A stretch of 64,000 bases of DNA from the NCBI RefSeq assembly GCF_006175945.1, contig NZ_VAJL01000001.1, forward strand, positions 930,001 to 994,000. The letters are read 5' to 3'. The notes below the pieces were generated by a model. It was not told the DNA's origin. It saw only the letters and a program-made list of their open reading frames with translations, and searched no databases. Below are positions 27,397 through 37,131 of the stretch, piece by piece (positions within the stretch are counted from its first letter, which is position 1; every line of letters begins with the position of its first letter). A program made the position numbers and the translations under genes. Origin of the DNA: Chryseobacterium mulctrae (lineage in GTDB: Bacteria; Bacteroidota; Bacteroidia; Flavobacteriales; Weeksellaceae).

Positions 27397-27424
27397 AAAG
27401 ACTGTCTTTTTAGGCAGTCTTTTC
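27397..27424 (+). terminator. terminator of ligA
   Basis: AAAGACTG (27397-27404) pairs with CAGTCTTT (27415-27422), extended by a T-G and a C-G pair, loop TTTTTA, then T residues. Confidence 0.8.
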
Positions 27425-27467
27425 GTTTGATATTTTATCGTAATTTTATTTCATTAAACTATAAAAA

Positions 27468-28112
27468 ATGGATTTCCTAAAAGACCACTCCATTCAAAAC
27501 GAATTGCTTTTGATATTTATTTCGGTATTCCTCGGTCTTTGCATTGGTGCAGAAAGAGAATACAGAAACAAATCTGCAGGATTAAGAACATTTATTCTTG
27601 TCTGTTTCGGAGCCTGCCTTTTTACCATTCTTTCTATAAAAATAGGAGTTAATGATCCCGATCGTATTGCCGCCAATATTATTACAGGAATCGGTTTTTT
27701 GGGAGCGGGAGTTATATTTAAAGGCGACAATAAAATCGACGGAATTACTACTGCTACAACAATTTGGGCTACTGCATCCATCGGAATGGCAGTTGGTGCA
27801 GGATATGTTTATTTATCACTTTTAGGAACTGTTCTGGTTTTGTTAATTTTGAGTTCACTCACTTATTTTCAAACATATATTGATCATAAACACAAAATCC
27901 GGGAGTATAAAATTGCAGTCTCCAACAGAGAAAATCTTGATTATTGTGAAGAATTATTTAAAACGAATCATTTAAAATTCGTTGTCGTAAAACAGCAGTT
28001 TTCAAAAGGATCATCCAATACAACCTGGCTTCTTACAGGAAAAAATAATCATCATGAAAACTTGATTCAGCAGATGATGAATGATGAGAAAATCGATTCT
28101 TTTCAGTTTTAA
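27468..28112 (+). CDS. MgtC/SapB-family membrane protein
   Basis: 214 aa. The N-terminal MgtC domain contains four to five membrane segments with the conserved GLCIGAEREYRNKSAGLRTFILVCFGACLFT, GIGFLGAGVIFKGDNKIDGITTATTIWATASIGMAVGAG motifs. The cytoplasmic C-terminal part (about 145-214) is a small beta-alpha domain as in SapB proteins. Family members are linked to Mg2+ limitation, membrane potential and F1Fo-ATPase control; they are not proven transporters. The gene stands alone after ligA with its own likely promoter. Confidence 0.88.
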   Translation: MDFLKDHSIQNELLLIFISVFLGLCIGAEREYRNKSAGLRTFILVCFGACLFTILSIKIGVNDPDRIAANIITGIGFLGAGVIFKGDNKIDGITTATTIWATASIGMAVGAGYVYLSLLGTVLVLLILSSLTYFQTYIDHKHKIREYKIAVSNRENLDYCEELFKTNHLKFVVVKQQFSKGSSNTTWLLTGKNNHHENLIQQMMNDEKIDSFQF

Positions 28113-28384
28113 AAACCAATCGTAAAACATAAAATTTCAATTAAAAAATCAAATTTTATTGAATAATTCACACCCTAAAAATTTAAACAAACAAAGAGAT
28201 CTTCTGCCTGATTTTTTCATGTAAATTCTAATCCTGATTTATATTTTTAATTCAATTTATTTTTACAGCGTTTTTCAAAATTCAAAGCTACAAAGTCTAA
28301 TTATTTAACTTCGATAAAAATAAGGTTTAACGAAAATTAAATATTACTTTTACAATACGAAAAACTAATATCCATAAGGATTTC

Positions 28385-28966
28385 ATGGAAAAACTGCTGA
28401 ATATTTACAATAGTATAGAAGGCCTTTCTCACGAAGAAGCTTTGTATCACATCAACAAATTTGAGAAGATTGTTTTACCAAAAAAAACAATGATTTTAAG
28501 AGAAGGAACTGTAGAAGATTATCTGTATTTTATCGATAAGGGAATTATCCGTTTTTTTGTGAATAAAGTACATCCTACCGAGCCTTCAAAAGAAATTACA
28601 TTTTCTTTGATTTCAGAAAATATGTTCTGTAGCGCTTACGATTCTTTTATTACTAGAAATCCTTGTGCTTATAACGTAGAAACGGTACAGGAAACCGTGA
28701 TGTACAGAATTCATTTTGATGATCTTCAGGAGCTTTACGAAAGAAGTAAAGTCGGAAATTATTTGGGAAGAATTTCTGCCGAAAATCTATATGTACGAAA
28801 AACTCAGCGTGAAATTTCATTACTCATGCACAGTGCAGAAGAACGTTACAATAATTTGGTAAAGGCATATCCGCATTTTATAAGAGAAATTCCTTTGAAA
28901 CATATTGCATCTTACATCGGAATAACTCCACAAGCTTTAAGTCGCATCAGAAAACAACTTTTATGA
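28385..28966 (+). CDS. Crp/Fnr-family transcriptional regulator
   Basis: 193 aa. The N-terminal cNMP-binding-like domain (MILREGTVEDYLYFIDKGIIRFFVNK) lacks the classic phosphate-binding cassette, and the C-terminal HTH reads IPLKHIASYIGITPQALSRIRKQLL. This is the short Bacteroidota-type Crp relative. It is flanked by non-coding DNA and a terminator, so it is monocistronic and its targets cannot be inferred from position. Confidence 0.88.
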   Translation: MEKLLNIYNSIEGLSHEEALYHINKFEKIVLPKKTMILREGTVEDYLYFIDKGIIRFFVNKVHPTEPSKEITFSLISENMFCSAYDSFITRNPCAYNVETVQETVMYRIHFDDLQELYERSKVGNYLGRISAENLYVRKTQREISLLMHSAEERYNNLVKAYPHFIREIPLKHIASYIGITPQALSRIRKQLL

Positions 28967-29141
28967 ACCTATGTTCATTTTTTATTCAATATTTTTTGAT
29001 TTATTTTGCAAACGAAAGCAAAACACAAACGATGTTTTTTTTTGTTTTCAAAACTCGAAAAACATGAAGACTATATATATTGAAAAGTTTTTTCCGAATA
29101 TGATTCGAAAAAATATTTAACAAAAAAAAATAATCCGAAAG

Positions 29142-29176
29142 ACCCTTCCTAAATTTTATTTTTAGGAAGGGTTTTT
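29142..29176 (+). terminator. rho-independent terminator
   Basis: ACCCTTCCTAAA (29142-29153) and TTTAGGAAGGGT (29161-29172) form a perfect 12-bp stem, followed by T residues. It ends the Crp-type gene transcript before the S46 peptidase gene. Confidence 0.85.
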
Positions 29177-29225
29177 CTTTTCTTAAAAAAATTAAAATGC
29201 GTATTTTAGACAAAATTTTTAAATA

Positions 29226-31367
29226 ATGATAAAACGTAATATTCTTATTGCTTCTGCGTTCTTCAGTTTCTCTTGGGGAATTGCTCAGCAATACGGCGGA
29301 ATGTGGATTCCTACGGAACTCAATGAAAAGGAAATGAAAGATCTTGGGATGAAAATTTCTGCAAAAGATATTTTTAATACACAAAAACCAAGTATCAAAG
29401 ATGCAGTAGTACAGTTCAATGGTGGTTGTACAGCCGAAATCATTTCACCAAAAGGATTATTACTTACCAATCATCACTGTGGTTACGGGCAAATTCAGGC
29501 TCATTCTACTGTTCAAAACGACCTTCTTTCTAACGGTTTTTGGGCAAAAAACATGAGCACAGAACTTCCAAATCCGGGAGTGACAGTTGATTTTATTGTT
29601 GATATAAAAGATGTTTCTGGTCAGATTTTAGAAGACACCGATAATCTTCAGGAGCCGGAACTCGCAAAACAAATCGCTAAAAATATTGAGATTTACAAAA
29701 ATTCTCAGAAAATAGAGAACTATCAGTCTATTTCTGTGAAACCGATGTATTACGGCAATAAATTTTACGCTTATGTGATCGAAACTTACAAAGATGTACG
29801 TTTGGTTGGTGCACCTCCTCAAAGTATCGGAAAATTCGGAAGCGATACAGACAACTGGGTTTGGCCGAGACATACGGGAGATTTCTCGATGTTCAGAATT
29901 TATGCTGATAAAAACAATAAGCCTGCAGAATATTCTAAAGACAACGTTCCTTACGTTCCGAAACATTATTTACCTGTTTCTATAAAAGATAAAGCAGAGA
30001 ATGATTTCACATTTGTATTCGGATTTCCGGGAAGAACTACAGAATATCTTCCTGCGATTGCAGTAGAAAAAATCATGAAAGAGATTGATCCTGCAAGAAT
30101 TGCCGTGCGTGACGTTGCTCTGAAAACTTTAGACGAAAAAATGCGTACTGATGATGCGACAAGAATTAAATACGCTTCTAAATTTGCCTCTGTAGCCAAT
30201 TACTGGAAAAAATGGATCGGTGAAGTGGAAGGTTTGAAAAAATCTAATGCGGTACAGAAAAAAGTAATGTACGAAGGTTCTTTGGTTGCTAAAAATCATG
30301 AAGTAAAAGCGACTTTAGACCAATTGAATAAATTGTATAACGATCAGGCTCCTTATGCTTTAAACAATGCTTACTACAGTGAAGTTGTAAGAAATGCAGA
30401 AACGTTTGCGTTGGCAAATATGTATTCAAATTATATCACTTCTGTGGAAGCGGGAAGAATGGATGAAAAAGGAACAGCTGCTTTTAAAAACAAACTGACT
30501 TCTTTCTACAAAGATTACAGCGCTGAACTAGATTCTAAAGTTACCGCTAAACTTTTGGCATTATACGCTAACAAGACCGATGCACAGTTTTTACCGGCTG
30601 GTTTTGATAAATATAAAAATGAGTCGCAGAACATCACCAATTTTGAAGAATTATCAAAAAATTCTATCATCACAGGAAGAAGCCAGGTGAATGGTGCCGC
30701 TCTTAACGGAGATATTGAAAAAGCATTTTCAAACCAGGATAAATTGATCAAAACGATTAAAAAAGATGGCGTTTATCAGTTGTTTATGAGTATTAAAGAT
30801 ACTTATATGAAAACTGCCGATCCACAATTCACAAATTTACAGACTAAGATTGATGCGTTACAGAAAAAGTATATGGCGCAGCAAATGGCTACAGATAAAG
30901 ACAGAAAATTCTTCCCAGATGCCAATTCAACGCTTCGTGTAACTTACGGAAAAGTAAAAGGATCTACTCCAAAAGATGCGGTAACTTACGATTACCAAAC
31001 ACATTTGGCAGGAGTTATGGAAAAATACATTCCTGGAGATTATGAATTTGATGTTCCTCAAAAACTGATCGATCTTTACAATAAAAAAGATTACGGAAAT
31101 TACAAAGATAAAAGTGGTGATGTTCCTGTAGGATTTACTGCAACCAACCATACAACAGGTGGAAATTCAGGAAGTCCTGCTTTGGATGCACACGGAAATC
31201 TTGTTGGGTTGAATTTCGACAGACAGTGGGAAGGAACAATGAGTGACATCAATTACGATCCTCGTTTCAGCAGAAATATCATGGTTGACACGAAATATAT
31301 TCTTTTCATCATCGATAAATTTGCCGATTCAAAATGGCTGATCGATGAGATGAAAGTTGTAAAATAA
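29226..31367 (+). CDS. S46-family dipeptidyl-peptidase, DPP11-type
   Basis: 713 aa with a signal peptide (MIKRNILIASAFFSFSWGIAQ), so periplasmic. The catalytic His lies in LLLTNHHCGYGQIQ (about 80-91), the Asp region in DTDNWVWPRHTGDFSMFRIY, and the nucleophile is S648 in TGGNSGSP. S46 enzymes release dipeptides from peptide N-termini. The residue 18 positions after the serine is R666 (GLNFDRQW). In the family this position is Arg in DPP11 (Asp/Glu preferred at P1) and Gly in DPP7, so acidic specificity is inferred. It supports growth on peptides in this saccharide-poor lifestyle. A perfect terminator follows. Confidence 0.9.
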   Translation: MIKRNILIASAFFSFSWGIAQQYGGMWIPTELNEKEMKDLGMKISAKDIFNTQKPSIKDAVVQFNGGCTAEIISPKGLLLTNHHCGYGQIQAHSTVQNDLLSNGFWAKNMSTELPNPGVTVDFIVDIKDVSGQILEDTDNLQEPELAKQIAKNIEIYKNSQKIENYQSISVKPMYYGNKFYAYVIETYKDVRLVGAPPQSIGKFGSDTDNWVWPRHTGDFSMFRIYADKNNKPAEYSKDNVPYVPKHYLPVSIKDKAENDFTFVFGFPGRTTEYLPAIAVEKIMKEIDPARIAVRDVALKTLDEKMRTDDATRIKYASKFASVANYWKKWIGEVEGLKKSNAVQKKVMYEGSLVAKNHEVKATLDQLNKLYNDQAPYALNNAYYSEVVRNAETFALANMYSNYITSVEAGRMDEKGTAAFKNKLTSFYKDYSAELDSKVTAKLLALYANKTDAQFLPAGFDKYKNESQNITNFEELSKNSIITGRSQVNGAALNGDIEKAFSNQDKLIKTIKKDGVYQLFMSIKDTYMKTADPQFTNLQTKIDALQKKYMAQQMATDKDRKFFPDANSTLRVTYGKVKGSTPKDAVTYDYQTHLAGVMEKYIPGDYEFDVPQKLIDLYNKKDYGNYKDKSGDVPVGFTATNHTTGGNSGSPALDAHGNLVGLNFDRQWEGTMSDINYDPRFSRNIMVDTKYILFIIDKFADSKWLIDEMKVVK

Positions 31368-31406
31368 GACTTATTTTATCTAGATCTAAAAGATAAGATT
31401 CAACAT

Positions 31407-31436
31407 AAAACCCTTGAAATTGCTTCAAGGGTTTTT
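31407..31436 (+). terminator. terminator of the S46 peptidase gene
   Basis: AAAACCCTTGAA (31407-31418) pairs perfectly with TTCAAGGGTTTT (31424-31435), loop ATTGC, then a T-run. Confidence 0.9.
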
Positions 31437-31471
31437 CGTTTTTATATTAAGTCTCTTTAAACTAATTTTAG

Positions 31472-31628
31472 ATTTAACCGCAAAAGATACAAAAGATAAT
31501 TATAAAGTTATTATTAGATAATCAAAGTTCTCAAAAGAATAAAAAATCAAAGATTTTTAAAGGTTTTGTGTGCTTTTTTCAACTTTAAATAGAAAGATAT
31601 AAATCTTTTGCCACTTTTGCGGTTAAAT
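31472..31628. repeat. 157-bp element with 26-bp terminal inverted repeats
   Basis: The ends at 31472-31497 and 31603-31628 are inverted repeats matching at 23 of 26 positions; each begins ATTTAACCGCAAAAG and ends CAAAAGAT. The AT-rich interior has no frame. It looks like a small non-autonomous repeat; similar ACCGCAAAAG strings are familiar to me from intergenic DNA of flavobacteria, but this needs a genome search. It abuts the end of the Crp-type gene at 31650. Confidence 0.65.
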
Positions 31629-31649
31629 AAAAATTAAAACAATTTTACA

Positions 31650-32219
31650 TTACAAAACTCCTGCTCTTACACGGCTTAAAGTTTCGGGTGACATCAACAG
31701 ATAAGATGCAATGTGTGCAACAGAAGCACGTCTGGAAACAGAAGGAAGCTCTCTGCAAAATCGATCATATCGTTCTCTTGAATTTTCAAAACGCCAGGAA
31801 TCTGCTTTTTGTTGAGAGACAATAAGCATATATTCTATTGCGGCTCTGTATAGCTGATTCATTTCAGGAAATTCATCGCAAAGTTTTTTCCATTTATCGT
31901 AATCCAAAAGAAATAATGTAGACGGCTCCAAAGCTTCGATCAACAAACGAGTAGGTTGTTGCAAAAATACACTTTCGAGGCAGGTTGCAATATTGCCTTC
32001 ACAGGAAAAATGTTCCGTAATATCTCGTCCGTCTTTATAATAAAACTGACGAACCAACCCTTTTTCTACAATATAGAGATAACGGCTGATTGTACCTTCT
32101 TCTAAAATTATTTCGTCCTTTTGATACTGCTTTGGTATCAATATCGATTCAAACTTCAACATTAATTCCTCAGAAAGTTGCACGTTATATTTTTCGAGCA
32201 GGTTTTTAATCACATTCAT
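31650..32219 (-). CDS. Crp/Fnr-family transcriptional regulator
   Basis: 189 aa from the ATG at 32217-32219; earlier in-frame starts would run into the operator region. cNMP-binding-like domain: IILEEGTISRYLYIVEKGLVRQFYYKDGRDITEHF; C-terminal HTH: ASVAHIASYLLMSPETLSRVRAGVL. It is divergent from an MFS transporter gene, with a palindrome between them, and so probably controls that transporter. Confidence 0.88.
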   Translation of the reverse strand: MNVIKNLLEKYNVQLSEELMLKFESILIPKQYQKDEIILEEGTISRYLYIVEKGLVRQFYYKDGRDITEHFSCEGNIATCLESVFLQQPTRLLIEALEPSTLFLLDYDKWKKLCDEFPEMNQLYRAAIEYMLIVSQQKADSWRFENSRERYDRFCRELPSVSRRASVAHIASYLLMSPETLSRVRAGVL

Positions 32220-32268
32220 TATAAAAAAATCAGGGTTTAAAATTATTAATTTTAATTGAATCAACACG

Positions 32269-32288
32269 AAAATGACGTTCGTCATTTT
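32269..32288. promoter_or_regulatory. palindromic operator between the Crp-type and MFS genes
   Basis: AAAATGACG (32269-32277) and CGTCATTTT (32280-32288) are perfect arms around TT. It is centred in the 118-bp divergent region, about 50-60 bp from each start codon, and is a natural site for the Crp-type dimer. Confidence 0.65.
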
Positions 32289-32337
32289 GCTTTCGTTAAT
32301 CTGTCACTAGCTTTGCAGCATAATTTTAAAAACAAAC

Positions 32338-33492
32338 ATGGCTCAACAGAAATTACCGCGAATACGTCTCAGTATTTTTTATTTTTATTTTATCATGGGA
32401 TTGATATTTGCCAGTTGGGCAAGCAGAATTCCGGATATCAAATCTTCTCTTCATTTAAACGACGGTCAATTGGGTCAGGTATTATTTGCGATGCCTTTAG
32501 GACAACTTATGATGATGGTAGTTTCCGGTTATTTAGTCAACAAATTCGGAAGCAGAATTATTCTGATAACTGCAATGACTTTATATGCAATTGCACTTAC
32601 ATTTATTCCTCAAGCAAATAGTTTTGCTCAATTGTTTTTAATATTATTTTTCTTCGGTATTACTTCGAATATGGCAAATATTGCTGTAAATACACAAGCT
32701 GTCAGTCTAGAAGCGCTGTACAAGCGAAACATCATGTCTTCTTTTCATGGATTATGGAGTCTTGGTGGATTAACAGGCGGAATATTGGGCGCTGTTTTTG
32801 CAGAAACAAAATTCTCTATTTTCACTCATTTAGTTATTATTTTGATCCTCGGAGTTATTGGAATCATTATATTCAGTCGTGGTTTATTAGGTCAGGATAT
32901 TAAAGAAAATTCAGATGCTAAAACGTCTAAAAAAGCATTCAAACTAGATTCAGGAATTATTATTTTAGGATTGATAGGATTTGGAAGTATGTTCTGCGAA
33001 GGAACAATGTTCGATTGGAGCAGTGTTTATTTTTCCACAATTATAAAACCTGATGAAACTTTCGTACGAATGGGATACATCGCAAGTATGGGTGCAATGA
33101 CATTTGGACGTTTTGTTGCCGATCGATTTGTAAACCGTTATCAGGCTTCCGTTGTCTTAAGATTTTGCGGAATATTAATCACATCAGGATTATTATTAGC
33201 TACAGTTGCACCAGGATTAATTCTCTCAACTTTCGGTTTTCTGTTGATAGGATTAGGTGTTTCATCCATCGTTCCTATTTGTTACAGTGCAGCAGGAAGA
33301 TTAAAGACAATGTCTGCAAGTATTACTATTACAGCAGTTTCTTCCATCAGTTTCCTTGGTTTCATGATCGGGCCACCGTTAATTGGTTTGCTTTCGGAGA
33401 TAACAGATCTTAGAATTGCATTATTAGCTGCATCCTCTTTCGGGATCTTAATTATTATACTTTCTTATCAATATAAATCAATTAAATTTTAA
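32338..33492 (+). CDS. MFS transporter
   Basis: 384 aa with about 12 hydrophobic segments. Between TM2 and TM3 lies GYLVNKFGSRIILI, the MFS motif-A region, and the second half has GRFVADRFVNRYQASVVLR in the equivalent place. MSSFHGLWSLGGLTGGILGA resembles the sugar- or drug-exporting YbjJ-like MFS group. Substrate unknown. It is divergent from a Crp-type regulator and 11 bp ahead of a VOC-family gene, so the three form a small regulon. Confidence 0.88.
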   Translation: MAQQKLPRIRLSIFYFYFIMGLIFASWASRIPDIKSSLHLNDGQLGQVLFAMPLGQLMMMVVSGYLVNKFGSRIILITAMTLYAIALTFIPQANSFAQLFLILFFFGITSNMANIAVNTQAVSLEALYKRNIMSSFHGLWSLGGLTGGILGAVFAETKFSIFTHLVIILILGVIGIIIFSRGLLGQDIKENSDAKTSKKAFKLDSGIIILGLIGFGSMFCEGTMFDWSSVYFSTIIKPDETFVRMGYIASMGAMTFGRFVADRFVNRYQASVVLRFCGILITSGLLLATVAPGLILSTFGFLLIGLGVSSIVPICYSAAGRLKTMSASITITAVSSISFLGFMIGPPLIGLLSEITDLRIALLAASSFGILIIILSYQYKSIKF

Positions 33493-33503
33493 AATATAAA
33501 CGT

Positions 33504-33893
33504 ATGAAAATTGACCATTTAGCTATTTGGGTAGACGATCTGGAGAAAATGCGTGAGTTCTATTTAAACTATTTTAATGTAACGTCAAATGAAAAATATA
33601 CTAATTCCAAGAAAGGTTTTACATCTTACTTTTTAGATTTTGGCAAAGATAAAACACAGATTGAATTAATGAATAGACAAGATATCGTTCAAGAGCCTGA
33701 TAAAAGAGGATTTATGAAAGGAATTGCTCATTTCGCTATTTCTGTCGGGAGTAAAGAAGCCGTAAATGATTTAACAGAAAGATTGCGTGCAGATAACTAT
33801 ACCATCGAAAGCGAACCTCGAACTACAGGTGATGGTTATTACGAAAGTGTTGTTTTGGATCCCGAAGGAAATTACGTAGAAATTTCTATGTAA
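33504..33893 (+). CDS. VOC-family (glyoxalase-like) protein
   Basis: 129 aa, a single vicinal-oxygen-chelate module pair: MKIDHLAIWVDDLEKMREFYLNYF, then GIAHFAISVGSKEAVNDLTERL, and the C-terminal YYESVVLDPEGNYVEI. His5 and Glu residues near positions 56 and 127 are in place for metal binding, as in glyoxalase I-like proteins. It could be a lactoylglutathione lyase-like enzyme, a dioxygenase or a resistance protein; sequence alone does not decide. Probably co-transcribed with the MFS gene. Confidence 0.85.
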   Translation: MKIDHLAIWVDDLEKMREFYLNYFNVTSNEKYTNSKKGFTSYFLDFGKDKTQIELMNRQDIVQEPDKRGFMKGIAHFAISVGSKEAVNDLTERLRADNYTIESEPRTTGDGYYESVVLDPEGNYVEISM

Positions 33894-33914
33894 TCTGAAA
33901 ACTTTTCACAACAA

Positions 33915-33951
33915 AAAACAGGCTGTTTCAATCAATGAAACAGCCTGTTTT
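33915..33951. terminator. bidirectional terminator between convergent genes
   Basis: AAAACAGGCTGTTTCA (33915-33930) pairs perfectly over 16 bp with TGAAACAGCCTGTTTT (33936-33951). It separates the VOC gene (plus) from the M16 peptidase gene (minus). Confidence 0.9.
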
Positions 33952-33974
33952 AATTTTATATTTTTAGAATATTT

Positions 33975-36842
33975 TTAATATCCAAAAATTTCTTTTAAAC
34001 CTACTTCCTCAAAAGTTCCCATTTGCTCTACCGCTTCCAAATTCAGGTTTTCTTTTTTCCCGATAATCGCTGTGTTAAACTGGATTGATTTTATTTCAGT
34101 CTGATAAAACTGTTTAATTTCTTCAAAATTTAAGTTTTCGATTTGATTGTAAATATCTTTTCTGAAATCATAGTTAATCCCCAGTTTTTTCAACCTCAAC
34201 GTATTAAAGAATATATTCGTTCTTGTAATTCTGGTTGATGCAATCTGTTTTAAAGCAGAATTTTTAGCATTCTCAAACTGAACCGGAACTTCGGGCAATT
34301 TATCCATCAAATCCATCATTGTAACAACAGCAATCTGTAATTTATCAGGTTGAGTTCCGATGTAGGTTGTAATATAATCAGGATGATTCAGCTCCGAATT
34401 TGGCGAATAAGAAACATAAGCAGAATAAGCCAAACTCTTGCTTTCACGAATTTCCTGGAATACAATTGATGATAAACCACGACCGAAATATTCATTGAAA
34501 ACATTAATCTTTCCAAAGTTTTCAGGATTTACATTGTTGCTTTTCCCAATCTTACTCATTTCCATCTGAACCATATCGTAATTGGTGAAATACACCTTTC
34601 CTGAAGTTTCCTGTTCTGGATATTTTCTTGGTTCGGAAACCGTAAAATCTTCAGTCGAAATATAATTTGGAATATAATTTTTAAAGCCTTCAAAATCTTT
34701 TCCATAAAAGAAAATCTGGTACGGGAAACCAAACAGATTTTTCATGCGTTCGGTAAACGCTTCCACTTTTGCATTTTCAAGCTCGTCTTTTGAAATGACA
34801 TCTAAAAATCTTGAATTTTCTCCAAGTTTTGTATAAGTTGTCAACGCCGTCATGATGCGGTTCTTATCTTTTTTTATTGCTTCACGGTTCTCAAGAATGG
34901 TTTCTACAAACTGATTGTAAATTTCCTGATCAGGTTTTGCATTATACATCCAGTGCTGCAATAATGAAATTCCTTTTTCAATATTAGATTCTAATCCGCT
35001 TAAAGAAATGGTAAGCTGATCTGAATGTGTTTTAAAATCATTGCTGATTCCAATTTTGAAAAATTCTTTTTTTAAATCTTCTGGTGAAAATTTTTCTGTT
35101 CCCAAATACTGTAAAACCTGCGTAGAAATAGCCAGATCTCTGTAATGATCACTTCCGAAAGGAAAAATAAAATGCACCTGAGCAATTTCGTTGTATTTGT
35201 TTTTAACGAAACTTATTTTTTTACCCTGAATTGAATCGGTTTTAATTTCTTCCTGATAATTAATAAATTCAGGCTGAATATCTTCCGTTTTATCGGCTAA
35301 AATTTCCTTCAAAAACTCTGATTGTGCTTCACGATTAATTTTAATCGGTGTAATTTCCGGATTATCAACTCTTAAAAGCTGGTCATTAACTCCTTTTTCT
35401 TTATTGATAACCACATAATTATCTTTGAAAAATGCATTCGAAAAATCGATAATATCCTGTTTTGTAAAAGAAGCATATTCATCCATTTCACTTAATTCTT
35501 CTTCCCAGGTTCTGCCTTTAATGTACGTGTCATAAAGGTTTGTAGCAAGACCTTCTGCAGTTTCAAGACCTTTTAATCTTTGCAGTTTAAAATCATTGAT
35601 GATGGCAGGAAGCATCCAATCGGGAAAATCTCCTTTTTTAAATAACTCGATCTGCTCCAACATCATTTCTTTAGCTTCAGATAACGTCTGATTTTCTTTT
35701 GGAACGGCAACCAAAGAAAAATATCCGTACTGTTTTAAACCTAAAGAATACGCTTGAGCCCAAAGCATTTTTTGAGTCTGATTGATATTCAGATCCAATA
35801 ATCCTGCTTCTCCCCTGTTGCTCAAAATATTAGCTGTAATATCGGCAAGCATCGCTTCTTTGGTTCCGTAACTGTCGGTTCTCCAGGCTAACTGAAGCCT
35901 TGGTGTTGTCGGGCTTTTTACCGTTCTTTCAACAATTTCAGTCAGTGGTTTTTCTATAATTAAATCTTTCTTTGGCAATTCTTTATATGGAATTTGACCA
36001 AAATATTCATCAACTAATACAACTGTTTTCTCAAAATCTAAATCTCCAACCAAGACAATTGCGTAATTATTAGGAACATAATATTCATCAAAATATTTGT
36101 GAATCGCCTTCATAGAAGGATTTTTCAGATGTTCCGGGTTTCCTAAAGTCGTTTGTTGTCCGTTTGGATGAGTAGGGAAAAGCGCATCCATCAATTCGTA
36201 ATTCACCAATCGGGAATCATTATCTTGTGCGCGGTTAAATTCTTCATAAACAGATTCCAGTTCTGTGTGGAAAAGTCTTAAAACAATTTCCGAAAAACGT
36301 TCTTTTTCCACTTTAAGCCATTTTTCAAGCTCATTGTTGGGGATATTATTTTTGTAAACTGTTTCGTCAAACCAGGTATGTGCATTGGTTCCGCTTGCTC
36401 CTAAAGAAGAAATTGCCTTATCGTATTCATTGGCGATCGCATATTGACTTGCTTCCTGAGAAATTTCGTCAATCTTTTTATAAATTTCTTTTTTCAGCTC
36501 GGGATTTTGTTCAGCTTTATGCTCCTCATATAAATCTGATATTTTTTCAATCAAAACTTTTTCCTGTTCCCAATTATGAGTTCCGATTTTTGATGTTCCT
36601 TTAAACATCATATGCTCTAAATAATGCGCCAAACCAGTATTATCAGAAGGATCGTTGTTGCTTCCCGTTCTCACCGGAATAAAGGTCTGAATTCTCGGTG
36701 CGTCAAAATTTTGGGCAAGAAAAACTTTTAAACCATTTTTGAGGGTATAAATTCTTACTTTATTTTCGTCGTTGGCAATGGTAATATAATCGTAGTTATT
36801 TTTGTCGGTATGATGAGTTTCTGCGTACTTTTTGTCAGTCAT
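33975..36842 (-). CDS. M16-family zinc metallopeptidase (two-repeat)
   Basis: 955 aa. The inverted zinc motif HxxEH is HYLEH (H73, E76, H77), with the third ligand expected in ELESVYEEFNRAQDN further on. The second half repeats the M16 fold without the zinc site (IGKSNNVNPENFGKINVFNEYFGRGLSSIVFQEIRESKSLAYSAYVSY), as in pitrilysin-like one-chain enzymes that cut peptides in a closed chamber. No signal peptide is visible at the N-terminus (MTDKKYAETHH), so a cytoplasmic location is suggested, unlike many exported relatives. Confidence 0.9.
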   Translation of the reverse strand: MTDKKYAETHHTDKNNYDYITIANDENKVRIYTLKNGLKVFLAQNFDAPRIQTFIPVRTGSNNDPSDNTGLAHYLEHMMFKGTSKIGTHNWEQEKVLIEKISDLYEEHKAEQNPELKKEIYKKIDEISQEASQYAIANEYDKAISSLGASGTNAHTWFDETVYKNNIPNNELEKWLKVEKERFSEIVLRLFHTELESVYEEFNRAQDNDSRLVNYELMDALFPTHPNGQQTTLGNPEHLKNPSMKAIHKYFDEYYVPNNYAIVLVGDLDFEKTVVLVDEYFGQIPYKELPKKDLIIEKPLTEIVERTVKSPTTPRLQLAWRTDSYGTKEAMLADITANILSNRGEAGLLDLNINQTQKMLWAQAYSLGLKQYGYFSLVAVPKENQTLSEAKEMMLEQIELFKKGDFPDWMLPAIINDFKLQRLKGLETAEGLATNLYDTYIKGRTWEEELSEMDEYASFTKQDIIDFSNAFFKDNYVVINKEKGVNDQLLRVDNPEITPIKINREAQSEFLKEILADKTEDIQPEFINYQEEIKTDSIQGKKISFVKNKYNEIAQVHFIFPFGSDHYRDLAISTQVLQYLGTEKFSPEDLKKEFFKIGISNDFKTHSDQLTISLSGLESNIEKGISLLQHWMYNAKPDQEIYNQFVETILENREAIKKDKNRIMTALTTYTKLGENSRFLDVISKDELENAKVEAFTERMKNLFGFPYQIFFYGKDFEGFKNYIPNYISTEDFTVSEPRKYPEQETSGKVYFTNYDMVQMEMSKIGKSNNVNPENFGKINVFNEYFGRGLSSIVFQEIRESKSLAYSAYVSYSPNSELNHPDYITTYIGTQPDKLQIAVVTMMDLMDKLPEVPVQFENAKNSALKQIASTRITRTNIFFNTLRLKKLGINYDFRKDIYNQIENLNFEEIKQFYQTEIKSIQFNTAIIGKKENLNLEAVEQMGTFEEVGLKEIFGY

Positions 36843-37131
36843 ATTTTCATTTTACAAGCTCTAAAATTTTAGAACATCTTACAAATTTACGCAATCAAAA
36901 AATAAGAGCTACCACAATTGATTATATTAAATCTATGATTATGATTTGTATAAACTTTAAAAATCTAATCTGCTGAGAAATCATTCAATTTAACAACTAT
37001 AATTTCAATTTAAAAATTATTATTTTTTAATTCTTAACATAGGTATACAAACCAATATTTAAACATAAAAAACAAATTTAAATCCTATTATGGGGAAAAT
37101 TATTATCTTAGAAACTTAATTGTAAATTGAT

